Source: Sphingomonadaceae bacterium
Lineage (GTDB): Bacteria; Pseudomonadota; Alphaproteobacteria; Sphingomonadales; Sphingomonadaceae
DNA: 64,000 nucleotides
Assembly: GCA_024236195.1 (NCBI GenBank)
Contig: JACKKZ010000004.1
Coordinates: 1 to 64,000, forward strand
Direction of reading: 5' to 3'
Shown here: piece by piece, positions 17,552-26,831 of the stretch
Layout: each line of letters begins with the position of its first letter
Position numbering within the stretch: position 1 is the stretch's first letter
The notes under the pieces: model-generated
What the model saw: only the letters and a program-made list of their open reading frames with translations
What the model was told of the DNA's origin: nothing
Databases searched by the model: none
Made by a program: the position numbers and the translations under genes

Positions 17552-17833
17552 TTAGCCCTCGATGACCTTGGCTTCCGCAAAGGCCAGCAGCCCGCCATAG
17601 GTTTCGAGCATTTCGCCATCGACATCGTCATCTTCAATCAGGATGTCGAGCCGGTCTTCCATCTCGGTGAGGAGGCCGGCAACAGCCATGGAATCCAGTT
17701 CCGGCAGATGCCCGAACAGGCCGGTATCGCCATCAAATTCCGCGACATCTTCCGGGTCGAGGCCGAGCACGTCGCACAGCACGGCGCGCAGTGTTTTGTC
17801 GATTTCACCCCGGCTTGGTGCAAGACCGCCCAT
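17552..17833 (-). CDS. Acyl carrier protein (XrtA locus)
   Basis: 93 residues of the phosphopantetheine-binding fold. The attachment serine is S48 in PELDSMAVAGLL. The protein is acidic and helical, with a DDDVDGEMLETYGGLLAFAE tail as in ACPs that sit beside XrtA genes. It would carry an acyl group activated by the locus ligase. ATG 17833 gives the standard ACP length; the frame extends further upstream without ACP-like sequence. Confidence 0.87.
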   Translation of the reverse strand: MGGLAPSRGEIDKTLRAVLCDVLGLDPEDVAEFDGDTGLFGHLPELDSMAVAGLLTEMEDRLDILIEDDDVDGEMLETYGGLLAFAEAKVIEG

Positions 17834-17883
17834 AACGCGTGGCCCCCTCTTGAAATTGAGCCCCTGAACTTTGGGCGCTGCCC

Positions 17884-18858
17884 TTAGCGCTGCGTTACCC
17901 GCTCCGCAAGGCGCTTGGCCAGCGGCAACCATGCCCTGGGTTGGCGCGGATCGAGGCAGTCGATGCGGAATCGCGGGCGCACTTCCTCCATCCAGTCCGC
18001 CTTGTAGCCATCATTGCCGGTGCCGAAATCGACCAGCGCGACCCTGTCCTTGTCGATCACATGCTCAAATAGCGCGGCGCTGAGCGTGGTTCCGGCGGAG
18101 AGGTGCTTCGTTTCTTCCAAATGGGCAAGCTTGTGGATGAAGGCGCAGCCAGCCTCCACCGTCCAGAATTGCGCCGCTACGGCGCGGCCTTCGTGATGGG
18201 CGATGGCAAGGCGGATACGGCCTGCTGCGCCCTCTTCCTCGGCAAAACGGCGGAGCAGGGCGGGGTCGCCTTCTTCCGGCTTCCAGCTCTGCGCATAGAT
18301 TGTTTCATAGTCCGCCCAGGCCTGCGCATCGAAATGCGTCAGCAGCTGAACATCGACCTTCTTCGCCTTGCGTTTCAGCGTCGTGCGCATCTTGCCCGGG
18401 CGGCTGGCCCAGTATTCGGCGAAGTTACGATTATTTACCGGCAGCACATGGTTGTGGTCGCATTGCTCGCGGTTCACTTGCCAGCCAGCGGAGCGGAAGG
18501 CGTGTTCGAGCCGCGTGGCCGAGCCATCCTCGTCGGGAACGGGCCAGAGCGTGACGCGGTGCGATTGCTGCTTCAAATCGCGGGCGAGGGCAGCCAGCAG
18601 CGCATCGCCGCGTTCGCCCTCCGGCGCGAGTTGACGCCAGGTGAAGCTGTACCAGTTGCGCAGCGGCTCCAGCCTGCCATTGGCACGGGTGAGCGCCATG
18701 GCGGCAACGGCATCTTCGCCTTCGGCCAGCGCGACGATCGGCTCTATCCCGCTGTCAGCGAGCAGCGCAAACCACTCCGCCCGGTCAAAGGGGGAGGAAA
18801 TTGCGACGCTCGCCCCTTGCAAGACGTTAACCCTGTCGTGATAGCTGGCGGCAATCAC
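17884..18858 (-). CDS. GNAT/FemAB-like N-acyltransferase
   Basis: 324 residues of the CelD/BcsL (Acetyltransf_6) type. An N-terminal half with FTWRQLAPEGERGDALL is followed by FAEYWASRPGKMRTTLKRKAKK and the late core RVALVDFGTGNDGYKADWM. It probably N- or O-acylates a sugar or peptide of the exopolysaccharide. GTG 18858 has AAGGGGA upstream at suitable spacing, whereas the ATG at 18885 would overlap the divergent ligase start and has no Shine-Dalgarno, so GTG is preferred. Confidence 0.75.
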   Translation of the reverse strand: MIAASYHDRVNVLQGASVAISSPFDRAEWFALLADSGIEPIVALAEGEDAVAAMALTRANGRLEPLRNWYSFTWRQLAPEGERGDALLAALARDLKQQSHRVTLWPVPDEDGSATRLEHAFRSAGWQVNREQCDHNHVLPVNNRNFAEYWASRPGKMRTTLKRKAKKVDVQLLTHFDAQAWADYETIYAQSWKPEEGDPALLRRFAEEEGAAGRIRLAIAHHEGRAVAAQFWTVEAGCAFIHKLAHLEETKHLSAGTTLSAALFEHVIDKDRVALVDFGTGNDGYKADWMEEVRPRFRIDCLDPRQPRAWLPLAKRLAERVTQR

Positions 18859-18883
18859 AGTGATAATTCCCCTTTGGAGGCCC

Positions 18884-20410
18884 ATGCCCGACGCGCTCGA
18901 TCCCGAACCCCGGCCGCTCGATCACCTTGCCGAATGTGGCAAGGACGATGCGCCGGCGCTCGTGCTGCGCAGCGGCACCCTTAGCTACAAGGACTTAAGA
19001 AGCCGTGTCGCTCGCATGGCGGCGTGGCTAATCGACCGATTGCCTGAACCCGGTGCGAGGGTGGCCACATGGTCGGCAAAGGGGGAGTTGACCTGCCTGA
19101 TGCCGCTGGCCGCTGCGCGCGCCGGGCTGGTCCATGTGCCGATCAACCCCCTGCTCAAACCTGCGCAGGTAAACCATATCCTTGCCGATAGCGGGGCGAA
19201 ACTGTTGATCGGGACGAAGGCGCGGCTGGCGACTATGGAAGCCAGCGATGTGCCCGCAAATTGCACCATGCTGGAAGAAGGCGAGGCGCTGGACGCCATT
19301 GCCGCGCATGAGGGCAGGCTGGAGGTTTCGACACACAATCCCGACGATCTCGCCGCGATACTCTATACCAGTGGTTCGACCGGGCGGCCCAAGGGGGTGA
19401 TGCTGAGCCATGCCAATATGTGGCTGGGTGCGGTCAGTGTGGCGCATTACCTCCGCATGGAAGCAGATGATGTGACGCTGGCGGTGCTGCCGCTGTCCTT
19501 CGATTACGGCCAGAACCAGCTGCTCAGCACATGGCGTGCCGGGGGCTGCGTGGTTCCGCTCGATTATTTGCTGCCGCGCGATGTGGTGAAGGCCTGTGCG
19601 AAGCATGGTGTCACGACGCTCGCCGCCGTGCCCCCGCTGTGGGTGCAGCTAACCGAACTGGACTGGCCCGAAGAGGCGAGCAAGCCCTTGCGCAGGCTCA
19701 CCAATTCGGGCGGCGCGCTGACCGAGGAACTGGTGCGCGATTTGCGCCGCATCTTCCCGCAAGCGATGCTGTTCCCGATGTACGGGCTGACCGAAGCCTT
19801 TCGTTCGACCTATCTCGACCCCGCGCTGGTCGATACGCACCCCACCAGCATGGGCACAGCTATCCCCTTTGCTGAAATCCTCGTGATCGGGGATGATGGC
19901 GAAGTGACCGCACCGGGTGAGGAAGGCGAGCTGGTCCATTGCGGCCCGCTGGTCGCGCATGGCTATTGGCAGGATGCAGAGCGGACAGCGGAACGATTCA
20001 AACCTGCGCCTGCTGCCTCAACTTACGGCGGTATGGCGGTGTGGTCAGGCGACCGGGTCAAGCGTGACGCGGATGGATTGCTCTATTTCGTCGGGCGGCG
20101 CGATGCGATGATCAAGAGCGCGGGCAACCGCATCAGCCCGCAGGAACTGGAAGATGCCGCACGCGCCACCGGGCTGGTGGCAGAAGCGGTGGCGTTGGGC
20201 GTACCCGATCCGCGGCTGGGCCATGCGGTGCATCTGGTGGTGCGCCCCGCTGTGGATGCAGTTGACCATGAACAGGCCCTGCCCAAGGCACTGGCCAAGG
20301 AATTACCCAATTTCATGCAGCCCAAAGTAATCCACTGGCGCGACGTGTTGCCGACCAACCCCAATGGCAAGCTTGACCGCACCGCCATCGCGCGGGAGAT
20401 TGGCGCATGA
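18884..20410 (+). CDS. Exosortase A-associated acyl-CoA ligase (AMP-forming)
   Basis: 508 residues. The ANL signature is ILYTSGSTGRPKGVMLSHAN, followed by MYGLTEAFRSTYLDP and the C-terminal lysine motif NPNGKLDRTAIARE. This subfamily is found with XrtA loci together with an ACP and a PLP decarboxylase, so it may activate a carboxylate for loading on the ACP at 17.6 kb. GGAGG lies six bases before ATG 18884. The stop overlaps the decarboxylase ATG (ATGA). Confidence 0.9.
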   Translation: MPDALDPEPRPLDHLAECGKDDAPALVLRSGTLSYKDLRSRVARMAAWLIDRLPEPGARVATWSAKGELTCLMPLAAARAGLVHVPINPLLKPAQVNHILADSGAKLLIGTKARLATMEASDVPANCTMLEEGEALDAIAAHEGRLEVSTHNPDDLAAILYTSGSTGRPKGVMLSHANMWLGAVSVAHYLRMEADDVTLAVLPLSFDYGQNQLLSTWRAGGCVVPLDYLLPRDVVKACAKHGVTTLAAVPPLWVQLTELDWPEEASKPLRRLTNSGGALTEELVRDLRRIFPQAMLFPMYGLTEAFRSTYLDPALVDTHPTSMGTAIPFAEILVIGDDGEVTAPGEEGELVHCGPLVAHGYWQDAERTAERFKPAPAASTYGGMAVWSGDRVKRDADGLLYFVGRRDAMIKSAGNRISPQELEDAARATGLVAEAVALGVPDPRLGHAVHLVVRPAVDAVDHEQALPKALAKELPNFMQPKVIHWRDVLPTNPNGKLDRTAIAREIGA

Positions 20411-21660
20411 AGCCCGCCCGTGAGAAACGTTCTGACAAGCCGCTAGGCCCGATTCCGGCTGGCTTTACGGCGATTGATGGCGAACTGGCGATTGGCGGGC
20501 GCAAGGCGAGCGACCTTGTCGCACAAGCTGGGCGGACACCGCTTTTCGTTTATTCCCGCGCAAGGCTGGATGCGCGCGTAGCCGAACTGCGCGCTGCCAT
20601 GCCGCAGCGACTCGCGCTCCATTATGCCGTGAAAGCAAACCCTTACGGGCCGGTTCTCAGCCATATGGCGGGGCTGGTTGATGGGTTTGATATTGCCTCG
20701 GGCGGCGAACTGGAGATGGTGCGCCACGCCGGGATCGACCCGGCGCTGGTCAGCTTTGCCGGGCCGGGTAAACGCGATGCAGAACTCGAAGCGGCCATCG
20801 CTGCCGGGGTCACGCTCAATTGCGAAAGCGAAGGTGAAGCGGCGCGCGCGCTGGCGATTGGCGAGCGGCTGGGCAAGGCCCCGCGGATCGCGATCCGGGT
20901 CAACCCGTCCTTCGAATTGCGGGGGTCAGGCATGAAGATGGGCGGCGGGGCCAAGCCCTTCGGGATCGATCAGGACCGCGTGCCTGCCTTGGCAAAGCAT
21001 ATGATCGAAGCCGGGGCGGAATGGCGCGGGCTGCATATCTTTACTGGCAGCCAGGCGCTGGATGCCGATGCAATCATCGAAACGCAGGGCAATGTGCTCG
21101 ACCTGGCCAGCCAGCTGGCGGAGGAGATCGGGATGGCTTTGCCCAAGCTCAATATGGGCGGAGGATTCGGCATTCCCTATTTCCACGGAGATGAACCGCT
21201 CGACCTTGCCCGTGTGGGCGAGGCGCTGGAGGCGCGATTCGCGAACCTCCCGGAAAATCTCTCTGAAACAGCGCTTTGCATTGAGCTGGGGCGCTACCTT
21301 GTGGGTGAGGCGGGCGTTTACCTGACGCGAATCGTCGATCGCAAGGTGAGCCATGGCGAGACCTACCTGATCACCGATGGCGGCTTGCATCACCAGCTCG
21401 CAGCCTCAGGAAATTTCGGTACGGTGGTGCGCCGCAACTACCCGGTCGCCATAGCCAGCCATTTCGCTGCGGACCCGGCGGAAGAGGCCAATGTGGTCGG
21501 GTGCCTGTGCACTCCGCTGGACCGGCTGGCAGACAAGGCGCTGCTACCAAAGGCGGAAGTGGGCGATCTGGTGGCGGTATTCTGCGCCGGAGCCTATGGC
21601 GCGAGTGCCAGCCCCTCTGCCTTCCTGGGGCAGGGCCCGGCGGCGGAAATACTCGTTTAA
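20407..21660 (+). CDS. Exosortase A-associated PLP-dependent decarboxylase
   Basis: 417 residues of the fold III (LysA/ornithine decarboxylase-like) family. HYAVKANPYGPVL contains the PLP lysine, LNMGGGFGIPYF is the phosphate-binding glycine loop, and CAGAYGASASPSAFLGQ resembles the C-terminal active-site segment. It is the standard XrtA-locus partner of the preceding ligase, with four base overlap. It probably makes an amine precursor for the polymer; the substrate is unknown. Confidence 0.9.
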   Translation: MKPAREKRSDKPLGPIPAGFTAIDGELAIGGRKASDLVAQAGRTPLFVYSRARLDARVAELRAAMPQRLALHYAVKANPYGPVLSHMAGLVDGFDIASGGELEMVRHAGIDPALVSFAGPGKRDAELEAAIAAGVTLNCESEGEAARALAIGERLGKAPRIAIRVNPSFELRGSGMKMGGGAKPFGIDQDRVPALAKHMIEAGAEWRGLHIFTGSQALDADAIIETQGNVLDLASQLAEEIGMALPKLNMGGGFGIPYFHGDEPLDLARVGEALEARFANLPENLSETALCIELGRYLVGEAGVYLTRIVDRKVSHGETYLITDGGLHHQLAASGNFGTVVRRNYPVAIASHFAADPAEEANVVGCLCTPLDRLADKALLPKAEVGDLVAVFCAGAYGASASPSAFLGQGPAAEILV

Positions 21661-21701
21661 CCTTTACAGCGCGTCTGTCCCAATTCGGGACCGGCGCACA
21701 G

Positions 21702-21723
21702 AAAGCCGCCCGAAAACGGCTTT
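21702..21723. terminator. Weak hairpin between decarboxylase and export gene
   Basis: AAAGCCG-CCCGAAAA-CGGCTTT, a perfect 7 bp stem with no U-tract. It lies in the 180 base gap between the ligase-decarboxylase pair and the export/chain-length operon, and could separate two transcripts. The rest of the gap presumably holds the promoter of the export operon, but no consensus stands out. Confidence 0.35.
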
Positions 21724-21840
21724 AGCTAACGGTATATTCACCCTTTTTGGCGAGGAAGCATGCCTGAACCGCGGGTGCGGAAAGGCAGGTAGCTCCTCCT
21801 TTGCGCATTGAAGCCCGCAGCAAGGCAAGGATGCGCAGTA

Positions 21841-22482
21841 ATGCCTAAGACCCGTTTTTCGACCCTTCTGGCCGGTACCGCCGTGGCCGCGATGAGCCTT
21901 TCCGGCTGCGCGTCGACTGGCGGCGGCGAGTTGCCGCCTGCAACTTTCGTTTCCATGCAGGAAGGGCCCGGTGAAGAATATGTGATCGGCCCGCTGGACG
22001 AGCTGACCATCCATGTCTGGCGCAACCCGGAACTGGGTGCGGAAAAAATCCAGGTCCGCCCGGATGGCCGCATCACCATCCCGCTGGTGCAGGATATGCC
22101 CGCTGTCGGCAAGACGCCTGCGATGCTGCAGGAAGATATTCGCCTGCAGCTCTCGCAATTCATCGAAGAGCCGCTGGTCAGCGTGATCGTGACCAAGTTT
22201 GCTGCCACCACGCAGCAGATCCGCGTGATCGGTGCGACGCAGAAACCGGCTTCGATCCCTTACCGTGCAAACATGACCGTGCTCGACGCGATGATCGCAG
22301 TCGGCGGCCTGTCCGAATTTGCGGCAGGCAACCGTGCCAAGCTGATTCGTTTCGACAAGCGCCAGGGCCGCCAGCGCGAATATGCGCTGAAGCTGGGCGA
22401 TTTGCTGCGCAAGGGCGACAGCCGCGCCAACGTGATGCTGATGCCCGGCGACGTGATCATCATCCCCGAAAGCATGTTCTGA
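21841..22482 (+). CDS. XrtA system polysaccharide export lipoprotein (Wza-like)
   Basis: 213 residues. A lipoprotein signal (MPKTRFSTLLAGTAVAAMSL, then SGCAST) is followed by a polysaccharide biosynthesis/export domain (YVIGPLDELTIHVWRNPELG) and a SLBB-like part (IRVIGATQKPASIPYRANMT). It should form the periplasmic/outer-membrane channel for the polymer. It starts a run of tightly spaced genes through the amidotransferase at 34.6 kb. ATG 21841 gives the proper lipoprotein signal. Confidence 0.93.
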   Translation: MPKTRFSTLLAGTAVAAMSLSGCASTGGGELPPATFVSMQEGPGEEYVIGPLDELTIHVWRNPELGAEKIQVRPDGRITIPLVQDMPAVGKTPAMLQEDIRLQLSQFIEEPLVSVIVTKFAATTQQIRVIGATQKPASIPYRANMTVLDAMIAVGGLSEFAAGNRAKLIRFDKRQGRQREYALKLGDLLRKGDSRANVMLMPGDVIIIPESMF

Positions 22483-22498
22483 GGATCGGCGAAAACAC

Positions 22499-24022
22499 AT
22501 GAACGAAGTTTTTGAAGAGCTCAGGTCTGCAGCCTATTCGGTCTGGCATCGCCGCTGGATCGTGCTCGCCACTGCATGGGGCGTGTGCCTGCTCGGCTGG
22601 CTGGCCGTGGCCATGATCCCCAATGCCTATGAGTCGAAAGCCCGCATCTATGTGGAGCTGGACGATGTCCTTGGCGATACCACCGGTATCCCCGGCGGCA
22701 GCCAGAAGAAGGAAATCGAACGCGTCCGCCAGACGCTGACCAGCACGATCAACCTCGAAAAGGTGATCCGTTCGACCAAGCTGGGCGAAGGCATCATTGA
22801 CCAGCGCGGGATGGATTCGGCCATCGAAGGGCTGGGCAAGAATGTCACCGTCCTGAGCGAGGAAGACAATCTGTTCGAACTGACCGCCAAGGTCGGCAAG
22901 GGCGATCTGTCCGATGCGGACAATGCTGCACTGGCGCAGGATGTCGTTGAAAAGCTGATCGACATTTTCCGCGAGGAAAACCTTGCCGGTAATCGCGGGG
23001 AAGTGGCCGATACGCTGGTCTTCCTCGACCAGCAGCTGGAAGACCGCAAGGCTGAACTGGAAGCTGCCGAGCAGCGCCGCGTAGCCTTCGAGGCCGAACA
23101 TCCCGAGCTGATTGGCGGCACTGCTGCCATCTCCAGCAAGCTTGCCGCCATGCGCACAGAGCTGCGCGGGGTCGAAGCTGACCTCGCGGCAGCACAGAGC
23201 TCGCTGGCGGCAATCAACGGCCAGCTGGCCGGAACGCCACGCTCTATCATGACGCCAGGCGTTGGTGGCGGGGCCTCGGCTTCGCTGGCGCAGGCGCGTG
23301 GGCAGCTTGCTGCGATGCAGGCGCGCGGCCTGACCGATAGCCATCCGGATATCATTGCCCTGCAGCGCCAGATCCAGTTGCTGGAACGCCAGGCTGCCAA
23401 TGAACCGGCTGGCTCAACGGGCACGCCGAACCCCGCCTATACCTCGCTGGTGGCGATGAAGGCAGAGCGGCAGGCCAAGGTCCAGTCGCTGCAGGCGCGC
23501 AGTGCTGCGCTCCAGTCCGACATCATGGCGATGACCGCTGACCAGGCGCAGGAACCTGCCGTGGCTGCTGAAGCCAACCGGATCAGCCGCGATTATGAAG
23601 TGCTGAAGAAGAAATACGAAGACCTGCTGCAGAAGCGTGAGGAATTGCGCCTGCGCAAGGATGTCGAAGCTGATGGCAGCTCGGTCCGCTTCGAAGTGGT
23701 CGATCCGCCAACCACGCCGCGTTCGCCCGCTGCGCCCAACCGTCCGCTGCTGCTGGCCGGAGTGCTGATTGCCGGGCTGGGTATTGGTGTGGGTGTGGCC
23801 TTTGCCATCGGGCACCTGCGCTCAACCTTCGCCACGACTGCGGCGTTGGAGAAGTCGATGGGCCTGCCGGTACTGGGCGCGATTTCCCAGACTTTCAGCG
23901 ATGCGGATCGCATCGTGCGGGCCAAGCGCATGCGCATGTTCTTCGCCGGCACCGCCGCCCTGTGCGGGCTGTTCATAGTGCTGCTGGCGGTGGAGTTCAT
24001 CCAGCGCGGCATGGTGGCGTGA
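22499..24022 (+). CDS. XrtA system polysaccharide chain-length determinant (Wzz/GumC-like)
   Basis: 507 residues. One N-terminal membrane segment (IVLATAWGVCLLGWLAVAM) and one near the C-terminus (LLLAGVLIAGLGIGVGVAFA) bracket a large periplasmic coiled-coil region (LEDRKAELEAAEQRRVAFEA and later repeats). This is the architecture of PCP-2 co-polymerases that set polymer length with the tyrosine autokinase encoded next. A proline-rich PTTPRSPAAPNRP lies before the second membrane segment, as in Wzz. Confidence 0.93.
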   Translation: MNEVFEELRSAAYSVWHRRWIVLATAWGVCLLGWLAVAMIPNAYESKARIYVELDDVLGDTTGIPGGSQKKEIERVRQTLTSTINLEKVIRSTKLGEGIIDQRGMDSAIEGLGKNVTVLSEEDNLFELTAKVGKGDLSDADNAALAQDVVEKLIDIFREENLAGNRGEVADTLVFLDQQLEDRKAELEAAEQRRVAFEAEHPELIGGTAAISSKLAAMRTELRGVEADLAAAQSSLAAINGQLAGTPRSIMTPGVGGGASASLAQARGQLAAMQARGLTDSHPDIIALQRQIQLLERQAANEPAGSTGTPNPAYTSLVAMKAERQAKVQSLQARSAALQSDIMAMTADQAQEPAVAAEANRISRDYEVLKKKYEDLLQKREELRLRKDVEADGSSVRFEVVDPPTTPRSPAAPNRPLLLAGVLIAGLGIGVGVAFAIGHLRSTFATTAALEKSMGLPVLGAISQTFSDADRIVRAKRMRMFFAGTAALCGLFIVLLAVEFIQRGMVA

Positions 24023-24032
24023 GGAGAGTAGC

Positions 24033-25115
24033 ATGACTGAACATAGCAAAATCCCGCTCCCCGGTTCCGAGCCTGAGAAGGACAGCAGCTCGCTGCTCGA
24101 ACGCGCCAGCGGTGCTTTCGGCTTTGACCTTTCACGGGTCGCGCCGGTGCCGAAAAACCTCGAAGAACCGCCGATGAAGCGGGCGAAGAAGGTCGAGCGC
24201 AAGAAAGCCGAGGCCCCCGCAAAGCCCACCGAAAAGGCCGCAGCGGAAGTGGTGGCAGAAGAAACACCGGCGCAGGTTCCGGCAGTTGTTGCCGATTCCT
24301 CGGTCGAAGCCAGGGTCGAGGCAGGCCTCCCGGCCACAGTCCCGCCTTCGGAACTCGTGCTGAGCCAGGGCTTCGATCCCGTTGAATTCACGGGCAAGAA
24401 GCACCCGATTGATCACGCTCATCTGCGCGAACAGGGGCTGATCGTGCCGGAAGCCAGCGTCACCGCGCTGCTGGAAGAATTCCGCATCGTGAAGCGCCAG
24501 CTGATCAGCTCCGCGCGCAAGGCTGGCACAGCGGCTTCGCGCCGGGTGCTGGTCTGTTCGCCGCTGCCGGGTGAAGGCAAGACATTCTGTTCCACCAACC
24601 TCGCCATTTCAATGGCCGGGGAACGCGACAGTGAAGTGTTGCTGGTGGATGCCGATTTCGCCAAGCCTTCGATCCTTTCCTCGCTGGGCTTGCCCAAGGG
24701 GCCGGGCTTCATGGATGCGCTGGCTGATCCCTCGCTCAAGGTGGAAGATTTGGTGATGGGCACGGATATTCCGGGCCTGTGGGTGTTGCCTGCTGGCACC
24801 CAGACCAATTCCGACAGCGAATATCTTTCCAGCAGCCGCACCAGTGAAATGCTGGACCGGCTGACCATGGGCGCTCCGCACCGGATGGTCATTTTCGATA
24901 CACCGCCAGCGCTTGCTGCCTCTCCGGCGGCAGAGCTGGCCAAGCATGTCGGCCAGGCGGTGCTCGTCGCCCGTGCCGACAAGACCGGGCAAAGCTCGCT
25001 GGAAGATGCCTACCAGCTGCTCTCCGCCTGCCCGGACATCAAACTGCTGCTCAACGCGGCACATTTCAGCCCCAGTGGGCGCCGCTTTGGCTCCTATTCC
25101 GGCTACGGGGGATAA
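24033..25115 (+). CDS. XrtA-associated tyrosine autokinase (BY-kinase)
   Basis: 360 residues. A ~125 residue charged linker rich in Ala/Lys/Glu precedes the kinase domain. Walker A is SPLPGEGKTFCSTNL near residue 175, Walker A' is VLLVDADFAKPS, and Walker B is MVIFDTPPA. The C-terminus carries only two tyrosines (SYSGYGG), a short version of the usual Tyr cluster. It should phosphorylate itself and control chain length together with the preceding membrane protein. Cytoplasmic. Confidence 0.92.
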   Translation: MTEHSKIPLPGSEPEKDSSSLLERASGAFGFDLSRVAPVPKNLEEPPMKRAKKVERKKAEAPAKPTEKAAAEVVAEETPAQVPAVVADSSVEARVEAGLPATVPPSELVLSQGFDPVEFTGKKHPIDHAHLREQGLIVPEASVTALLEEFRIVKRQLISSARKAGTAASRRVLVCSPLPGEGKTFCSTNLAISMAGERDSEVLLVDADFAKPSILSSLGLPKGPGFMDALADPSLKVEDLVMGTDIPGLWVLPAGTQTNSDSEYLSSSRTSEMLDRLTMGAPHRMVIFDTPPALAASPAAELAKHVGQAVLVARADKTGQSSLEDAYQLLSACPDIKLLLNAAHFSPSGRRFGSYSGYGG

Positions 25116-25119
25116 TCCC

Positions 25120-26817
25120 ATGAAAAAGCACATTTTGCTGTCTGCCTGCGCGCTTGGTGCGCTGAGCCTGTCCAGCCCCGTGCTGGCGCAGTCCTGGGGT
25201 GACGATGTCACCGGGGGCAGCGATGGCGGCAGCGAGTCCGCAAGCCGGGACAGCCGTTCTTCAGGCGGCACCAGCTCGGGCGAGCGCGGCGTGACCATCA
25301 GCCCCTATATCGAGGTCTCGCAGGTAGGCGTGATGGAACTCTCGCCCGGTGATGACACGGTTACTTATACGCAGGTAGCCGCGGGCGTGGATGCCAGCGT
25401 CCAGGGCCGCAATAACGGTGGCTCGGTATCAATCCGCTACGAACGCAATTTCGGCTGGGGCAACAATGCCAGTGACAGCGATACCGTAAGCGGGGTCGCG
25501 CGCGGCTATGCCTCGATCGTACCGCAGGCCGTTACGGTGGAAGCGGGCGCAATGGCGGCCCGTACAACCGTGGACGGTACTGGCAGCACGACGCTCAGCT
25601 CGCTGCGGCAGGGCGATTCCGAAAGCAATATCTACTCCGCCTATGTCGGCCCGAATGTGCACACACGGCTGGGCAGCGTGGAAACCAATGCGAATTATCG
25701 CTTCGGCTATACCCGCGTGGAATCGCCCGATGCCATTGTGACTGCGCCGGGTGGCACGCCGGTGGACCTGTTTGACGAAAGCACGACGCACAATGCCAAT
25801 GTCCATTTCGCAACGCGGCCGGGTGAGCCGCTGCCGGTGGGTCTCGGCGTAGGTGGTGGCTACTATCAGGAAGACATCAACAATCTCGATCAGCGTGTGC
25901 GTGACATGTATGGCCGTGCCGATGTGACCGTACCGGTCAGCCAGAGCCTTTCGGTGGTGGCCGGGGTTGGGTATGAAGATGTCGAAGTGTCCAACCGCGA
26001 TGCGGTGCGTGATGTAAATGGCGATCCGGTGATCGGCACCGATGGCCGCCTGGTGACCGATACCACTTCCGCCCGGCAGCTATCCTATGACGTTTCCGGC
26101 CTGATCTGGGATGTCGGCGTGGTCTGGCGCCCGTCCAGCCGCACCGCTTTCGAAGCGCATGTGGGCAAGCGCTATGATTCGACGACCTATTACGGCAGCT
26201 TTGCCTGGGCCCCGAATGATCGCAGCGCGCTCAATATCTCTGTCTATGACGGGGTCAGCGGCTTTGGCGGCCAGCTCAACAACGCGCTGGCAGGCCTGCC
26301 GACCAATTTCACCGCCAATCGCAATGCGATCAATGGGGACGTCACCGGCTGTGTGAACAGCCTTGAAGGCGGCAATTGCCTCAATGGCGTGCTGGGTTCG
26401 ATCCGCTCGGCGACCTTCCGCGGTCGCGGCGTGTCCGCCACTTACAGCCGCCGGGCTGGCAACCTCGCGCTTACCGTGGGGGCAGGGTATGACCGGCGCA
26501 AATTCATTGCCGCCGCCGGAACCGTGCTGGGCGCTGCCGATGGCGCAGTGGATGAAACCTTCTGGGGTGCCGTCAACCTTGATGGCAAGGTCGGTCGCCG
26601 CGGGTCCTTCTCGCTTGGCACCTATGCCAACTACTTCACCAATGGCGTGACCGACGAGAGTGCGCTCGCCGTGGGTTCGCAGGCTGCATACAGCCACAAC
26701 ATCTATCGCGGCCTCTCGGCCCGCGCAGCGGTTGCCTATGACTTCCTCGACTCTGACGTGTCGGCGGAAGAAATCGCAGCAGCCTCGGCGCTGGTTGGCA
26801 TCCGCTACGACTTCTAA
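25120..26817 (+). CDS. TIGR03016-type outer-membrane beta-barrel protein
   Basis: 565 residues starting with a signal peptide (MKKHILLSACALGALSLSS, then PVLAQ). A serine/glycine-rich stretch follows, then many amphipathic strands ending in an aromatic residue, and a C-terminal IRYDF typical of outer-membrane barrels. This matches the PEP-CTERM system-associated outer-membrane protein family that lies between the autokinase and ATPase genes in XrtA loci. Probable role: passage or anchoring of polymer at the outer membrane. It starts four bases after the autokinase gene. Confidence 0.88.
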   Translation: MKKHILLSACALGALSLSSPVLAQSWGDDVTGGSDGGSESASRDSRSSGGTSSGERGVTISPYIEVSQVGVMELSPGDDTVTYTQVAAGVDASVQGRNNGGSVSIRYERNFGWGNNASDSDTVSGVARGYASIVPQAVTVEAGAMAARTTVDGTGSTTLSSLRQGDSESNIYSAYVGPNVHTRLGSVETNANYRFGYTRVESPDAIVTAPGGTPVDLFDESTTHNANVHFATRPGEPLPVGLGVGGGYYQEDINNLDQRVRDMYGRADVTVPVSQSLSVVAGVGYEDVEVSNRDAVRDVNGDPVIGTDGRLVTDTTSARQLSYDVSGLIWDVGVVWRPSSRTAFEAHVGKRYDSTTYYGSFAWAPNDRSALNISVYDGVSGFGGQLNNALAGLPTNFTANRNAINGDVTGCVNSLEGGNCLNGVLGSIRSATFRGRGVSATYSRRAGNLALTVGAGYDRRKFIAAAGTVLGAADGAVDETFWGAVNLDGKVGRRGSFSLGTYANYFTNGVTDESALAVGSQAAYSHNIYRGLSARAAVAYDFLDSDVSAEEIAAASALVGIRYDF

Positions 26818-26831
26818 GCTGGAGATATTCG